From Mesostigma viride (Eukaryota > Streptophyta > Mesostigmatophyceae > Mesostigmatales > Mesostigmataceae), in the NCBI GenBank assembly GCA_009746045.1, contig RPFO01001868.1, positions 1-27,298 of the forward strand: a stretch of 27,298 nucleotides of DNA, read 5' to 3'. The notes beneath the pieces were generated by a model, which made no database searches, was not told the DNA's origin, and was given only the letters and a program-made list of their open reading frames with translations. Positions 24,506 to 27,298 of the stretch are shown here, piece by piece. Each line of letters starts with the position of its first letter. The first letter of the stretch is position 1. Made by a program: the position numbers and the translations under genes.

Positions 24506-24889
24506 ATGGCGGACTTCGAGGGCGCTCCGTTTGACGGGGCCGTGTCACCGCAGATCTCGTTACCACAAAGCGCGCTCCCCACGCCCGTAGGGGTGGACCC
24601 GGGTCCTCTGGCGCCGATGGGGTGGGCCGCCGCGTTCGGTCTCGACCTCGCGACGGCGGCGAAGGCCATGGCGAGCGTGTCCCCCGCGCCGCCTCCCGTC
24701 ATCTTGCCGTTCGTGCCTCTCGAGTTCGACCCCCGACTGGAAAACCGGTTCGAGCAGCGGTTCGCGGAGAGGGGCGCGAGGGAGAACGATCCCGTGCCCC
24801 GGCCGAGCGGGAGGGGCGAGGGGGCCGAGTTGATGGGCCGGAAGATCGCCGACGCCATCCGTGCGATCGAGCGAGGCTCGTGGAACTGA
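24506..24889 (+). CDS. Unknown small protein
   Basis: The protein has 127 residues from the ATG at 24506, with TATAC starting 7 bases upstream. It is Pro/Ala-rich in the first half, with a charged segment (ENRFEQRFAERG) and a short amphipathic C-terminal helix (GRKIADAIRAIE). No family recognised. It sits in the cluster of small virion-like genes. Confidence 0.62.
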   Translation: MADFEGAPFDGAVSPQISLPQSALPTPVGVDPGPLAPMGWAAAFGLDLATAAKAMASVSPAPPPVILPFVPLEFDPRLENRFEQRFAERGARENDPVPRPSGRGEGAELMGRKIADAIRAIERGSWN

Positions 24890-24920
24890 AATATGTTGGG
24901 GTAGAAATATACAGGCGGAG

Positions 24921-25277
24921 ATGGACAAGTCTGTGGTCCGCGGTCTCGTGTTCGCGCCCGGAGCGGGGAAGAAGCGGTCCGTCAACCGGTCCGAGTATCC
25001 GTACGAGTCCGAGTTCCGCGCGGCCGACAAAGAGGCCGTGCCGTACGTGTCTCCGAACACGGACGACTGGAACCCGGCCGGGTTGCGACAGCTGACCCAC
25101 GCGGATCTGGAGTCCATGTTCCTTGTGTCGGAGGCTCGTCGAGCGGCGCAGATCGCGCGACTCGAGGAGTCTCGTCTGCGTGCCGCGGAGAAGCAGAAGG
25201 CGTACAACGCCGTCGCCGTCGATCCCAAGCCCCGGACCATCCTGTGGACCGGGCAGTACGAGGACCTCTACTCTTAG
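24921..25277 (+). CDS. Unknown small protein
   Basis: The protein has 118 residues from the ATG at 24921, with TATAC 13 bases upstream. It is hydrophilic, with SEYPYESEFRAADKEAVPYVSPNTDDW in the N-terminal half and an Arg/Glu-rich helix near residues 65-95. It ends TGQYEDLYS. Its stop TAG (25275-25277) overlaps the stop TAA (25276-25274, minus) of the converging gene. No family recognised. Confidence 0.65.
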   Translation: MDKSVVRGLVFAPGAGKKRSVNRSEYPYESEFRAADKEAVPYVSPNTDDWNPAGLRQLTHADLESMFLVSEARRAAQIARLEESRLRAAEKQKAYNAVAVDPKPRTILWTGQYEDLYS

Positions 25278-25808
25278 CGATGGGACGAGACGAACTCGAG
25301 TAACATGGAAAAGGTGTCGGGCCCAAGTCCATGAGCTGGCCGCGGAGACCGGGAGGGGGGTGGGGGGCGTGCTGGGAGGGGCACGTGGACGGGTGTCGGG
25401 CAAAGGATAGAGTTCGACTTCGACCTCCGTCACGTTGGACAGTTCGGGCGAGAAAAGCACCACCTCGTCGGTCTCGTTCTTCGGGACGTACGTCTCGACG
25501 GAGTTGGGGATGACAAAAAAGTGGCCTCGGCCCGACGAGAAGTCGAGCGGGTTCATCGACGAGTGGATAGGGATGGCCGCGTGCACCTTGTTGATGGCGT
25601 ATCCGCCGACCTTGACGTAGGCGGCCGTCGTCGTCGAGGAGACGCCAGGCACCGAAGCCCACACCAGGCGACACGACTTCACGGAGGTGACGGGGTAGGG
25701 CAGTCGGAACTTGGTGTCGCCCTGCTTGTTGGTTCCGCACACGAGCACCTGCGTGCGCTTGTCGCGGCTCGGGTGGGGTCGTGCGACTCCTTCGACCACG
25801 CAATCCAT
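25274..25808 (-). pseudogene. Probable minor virion protein of nucleocytovirus type, frameshifted near its end
   Basis: From the ATG at 25808 the first ~135 residues read with a beta-rich pattern: TKFRLPYPVTSVKSCRLVWASVPG, AYVKVGGYAI, GHFFVIPN and LSNVTEVEVELY. That order matches, from memory, the small beta-rich structural proteins common in algal giant viruses, which end in a DHxFxxxLEI-like strand. Here that end (GLGPDTFSMLLEFVSSHR) appears only in the +1 frame, stopping at TAA 25276-25274. The step falls in a C-rich stretch (plus strand G runs at 25353-25377). A homopolymer indel, either real or from assembly, is the simplest cause. Confidence 0.6.
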
Positions 25809-25948
25809 TTAGTAGAGTCGGAGAAATAATAAACGTCGCTGCGGTTTGAATCCCTTTTCGCGTGCAGACCGCACTTCCGTTTGCCGTCGTCGGCCTCGCG
25901 GTGGCATCGTTTACCGTCTTTCGTCCTGCCCGCGCACCGCGGGGTCAT
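25679..25948 (-). CDS. Small basic protein with CCCH motif
   Basis: The protein has 89 residues from the ATG at 25948. The N-terminus is C5-x9-C15-x10-C26-x2-H29 with many Lys and Arg, very like the start of the protein at 19692. The C-terminal 40 or so residues overlap the start of the next gene on the same strand in another frame and look less natural, so the true end may be nearer or altered. It is divergent from the membrane protein at 26100. Confidence 0.52.
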   Translation of the reverse strand: MTPRCAGRTKDGKRCHREADDGKRKCGLHAKRDSNRSDVYYFSDSTKWIAWSKESHDPTRAATSARRCSCAEPTSRATPSSDCPTPSPP

Positions 25949-26099
25949 TTTGCCACACAAACGACTACAAAAAAATGGATCCGTCGAGAGCCCGCGGGCG
26001 TTCGTCGGTCGACAAATCTCTCGTCGGGATTTGTCGAAACGACCGACGTCGGAGGGCGCGACGGAGGAAATTGTCGTAGTGTACCATAGATACAAGAGG

Positions 26100-26504
26100 A
26101 TGGCAAGAGACGCTCTGACCCTGTGGGGCGGCACGGCCGTCATGTCCTCGTTCGTCATGGGCATCGAGATGATGCTGCTCTTGCTGTACATCCGTCTGGA
26201 GATCAACACCGCCGCGAAAAAGGCCATCCGGAGACAGGTGGCGTCTCAGTTGGGCGAGGGGGCCAGCGATCCCATTCTTCCGGAAGACGTGGGGATGGAC
26301 ATGCTCGCGGATCGCGTGGTCAAGAGCGTGGCTGTCAAGGACGGCGGGGCCGAGAAGGTATACGATGACATGGGGGGGCGGGGGTCATGTGGCTCACGAT
26401 GGTGTCGTACGTCCTGCTCGCCGTGCTCGGGGCGGGGGCCTCGTACTACGCCTTGCGCGGGCGGGCCGAGAGGACGCCGGTGGAGGAGGGGTGGTGGACC
26501 GTGA
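26100..26504 (+). CDS. Membrane protein, N-terminal frame
   Basis: The first ~90 codons from the ATG at 26100 look genuine: one hydrophobic segment (AVMSSFVMGIEMMLLLLYIRL), then a charged helix and an acidic region to EKVYDDMGG. After the G run at 26372-26378 the frame becomes Cys/Arg/Gly-rich and unnatural. The -1 frame there leads straight into the multi-pass protein at 26387, so the two probably form one product of about 391 residues. Confidence 0.6.
   Translation: MARDALTLWGGTAVMSSFVMGIEMMLLLLYIRLEINTAAKKAIRRQVASQLGEGASDPILPEDVGMDMLADRVVKSVAVKDGGAEKVYDDMGGRGSCGSRWCRTSCSPCSGRGPRTTPCAGGPRGRRWRRGGGP
26372..26378 (+). promoter_or_regulatory. G GGG GGG heptamer at a -1 frame junction
   Basis: In the frame from 26100 the sequence reads ATG|GGG|GGG|CGG, so G GGG GGG satisfies X XXY YYZ. 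The -1 frame is open from here into the six-segment membrane protein. A homopolymer length error would look the same. Confidence 0.35.
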
Positions 26505-27274
26505 GCGTGTCTACGCTCGGATCCCTGGGCGTGATCTTGCTCGGACAGTACCTGTTCGTCAAGCTGGCCGTCATCCCGTTCTACGCGGACACGTACAACA
26601 AGATCGCGGAGGAGTCGAAACGGGTGCCGCGGTTGGAGAAGGACGACTGGAAGCTGACCTTGAAGCTGCTGTCGCCCACCCTGATCACCTTCTCGATGGC
26701 GATCGTGACCGCGATTGCCGGACGCCGGTCGACCAGCTGGAAACTCGTCCTGATGTCCGCCGTCATGACGTGTCTGACCGGCGTCACGGAACTCGTGTCG
26801 TGGGGTTTGATGAAAGGCATCGCGGTCCCGATGGATCACGTCGTCGCGCACGTGAACAACGCCGCCCTCGTCGTCGCGAGCAAGGATGACAAGGAAACGA
26901 AAATGAAGAAGCTGAACGAGGTATTCTTCGACGGGGGGAGCGCCGGGCTGAGTTTCGCGACGTTCGCGAGCCACGCGAGGAACATGTACTGGACCCGTAA
27001 GGACGTGGAGCTCGACGCGGAGGGCAAGATCCGGCTGGTCCCGGCGGCCAAGTCGAACCGGTTTGAGATCGGGTTCCTCTTGCTCTGTTCCGTCGTCCTC
27101 CTGCTGGTCCCCGCGGGCGCCGTCGTCTTCCGGGCCAACAAAAAGGACTCGGCCAGTCTGCTGTTCCAATGCGTGGCCCTCCTCGCGTCGTACGGCGTGT
27201 TCATCACCAAGGTCGGACAGACCACCACGATGGCGAAGATCGCGACGGGGCTGAGTCGGCCCAAGGCCGCCTAA
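26387..27274 (+). CDS. Multi-pass membrane protein
   Basis: The frame gives 295 residues from the ATG at 26387. Six hydrophobic segments are visible, at about residues 1-22, 37-62, 93-111, 117-140, 225-247 and 254-275. A hydrophilic loop with Lys and Asp lies between segments four and five. No transporter or channel motif was recognised. The frame is open upstream to a TGA at 26368-26370, so it could begin here or be entered by a -1 step from the preceding frame. It ends at TAA 27272-27274, just before the window edge. Confidence 0.72.
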   Translation: MWLTMVSYVLLAVLGAGASYYALRGRAERTPVEEGWWTVSVSTLGSLGVILLGQYLFVKLAVIPFYADTYNKIAEESKRVPRLEKDDWKLTLKLLSPTLITFSMAIVTAIAGRRSTSWKLVLMSAVMTCLTGVTELVSWGLMKGIAVPMDHVVAHVNNAALVVASKDDKETKMKKLNEVFFDGGSAGLSFATFASHARNMYWTRKDVELDAEGKIRLVPAAKSNRFEIGFLLLCSVVLLLVPAGAVVFRANKKDSASLLFQCVALLASYGVFITKVGQTTTMAKIATGLSRPKAA

Positions 27275-27298
27275 TCGTATCCCCTGTAATCCATCGGA

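Noticed and set aside
24699-25808. Full 369-codon minus-strand reading of the minor virion-like gene
   Set aside because: Beyond about 25380 it runs antisense through two plus-strand genes; the credible C-terminus is in the +1 frame and stops at 25274.

Overview
The window looks like GC-rich DNA of a eukaryote, probably an alga or other protist, carrying a stretch of large-DNA-virus-like genes next to nested transposable elements. It could instead be a giant-virus genome that has acquired transposons. Evidence for a eukaryotic setting: AATAAA signals after several genes, CCAAT and TATA boxes upstream of others, and copia-type and piggyBac-type elements. Evidence for a virus-like block: dense small genes on both strands with tiny or overlapping gaps, several one-pass or multi-pass membrane proteins, a protein built like the minor virion proteins of nucleocytoviruses, and a small membrane protein with an FGxPxxGxHxxR start. 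No polymerase, major capsid or packaging gene lies in the window, so lineage cannot be assigned. No database was searched; family calls are from motif reading.

Region 1 (1-8854): a piggyBac-like transposase gene on the minus strand is split by a complete copia-type LTR retrotransposon (1604-7757, 345-bp LTRs, 5-bp duplication AGCCG). The retrotransposon has three open frames, each entered by a -1 step, and an apparent order gag, zinc knuckles, integrase, protease-like, RT, RNase H.

Region 2 (8855-15096): four genes for probable zinc-binding regulators (MYND, RING-like, CxxC with an acidic tail, MYND-like) stand as two divergent pairs. Each pair shares a CCAAT-rich intergenic region. The two inner genes converge on 1.7 kb of repeats: a 29-bp tandem array and a 787-bp foldback palindrome.

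Region 3 (15211-19979): five plus-strand frames follow one another with overlaps, three of them of the ATGA or TGATG type. They encode a coiled-coil protein, a second low-complexity protein, a repeat-bearing OTU-fold protein whose nucleophile position is Ser, a Pro/Ala-rich protein and a small CCCH-motif protein.

Region 4 (20054-27274): a compact cluster of virion-like and unknown genes, including a second OTU-like protein that keeps Cys and His. Five genes here read well only across a single frameshift. This means decay of an integrated virus, assembly indels, or in one case programmed slippage.
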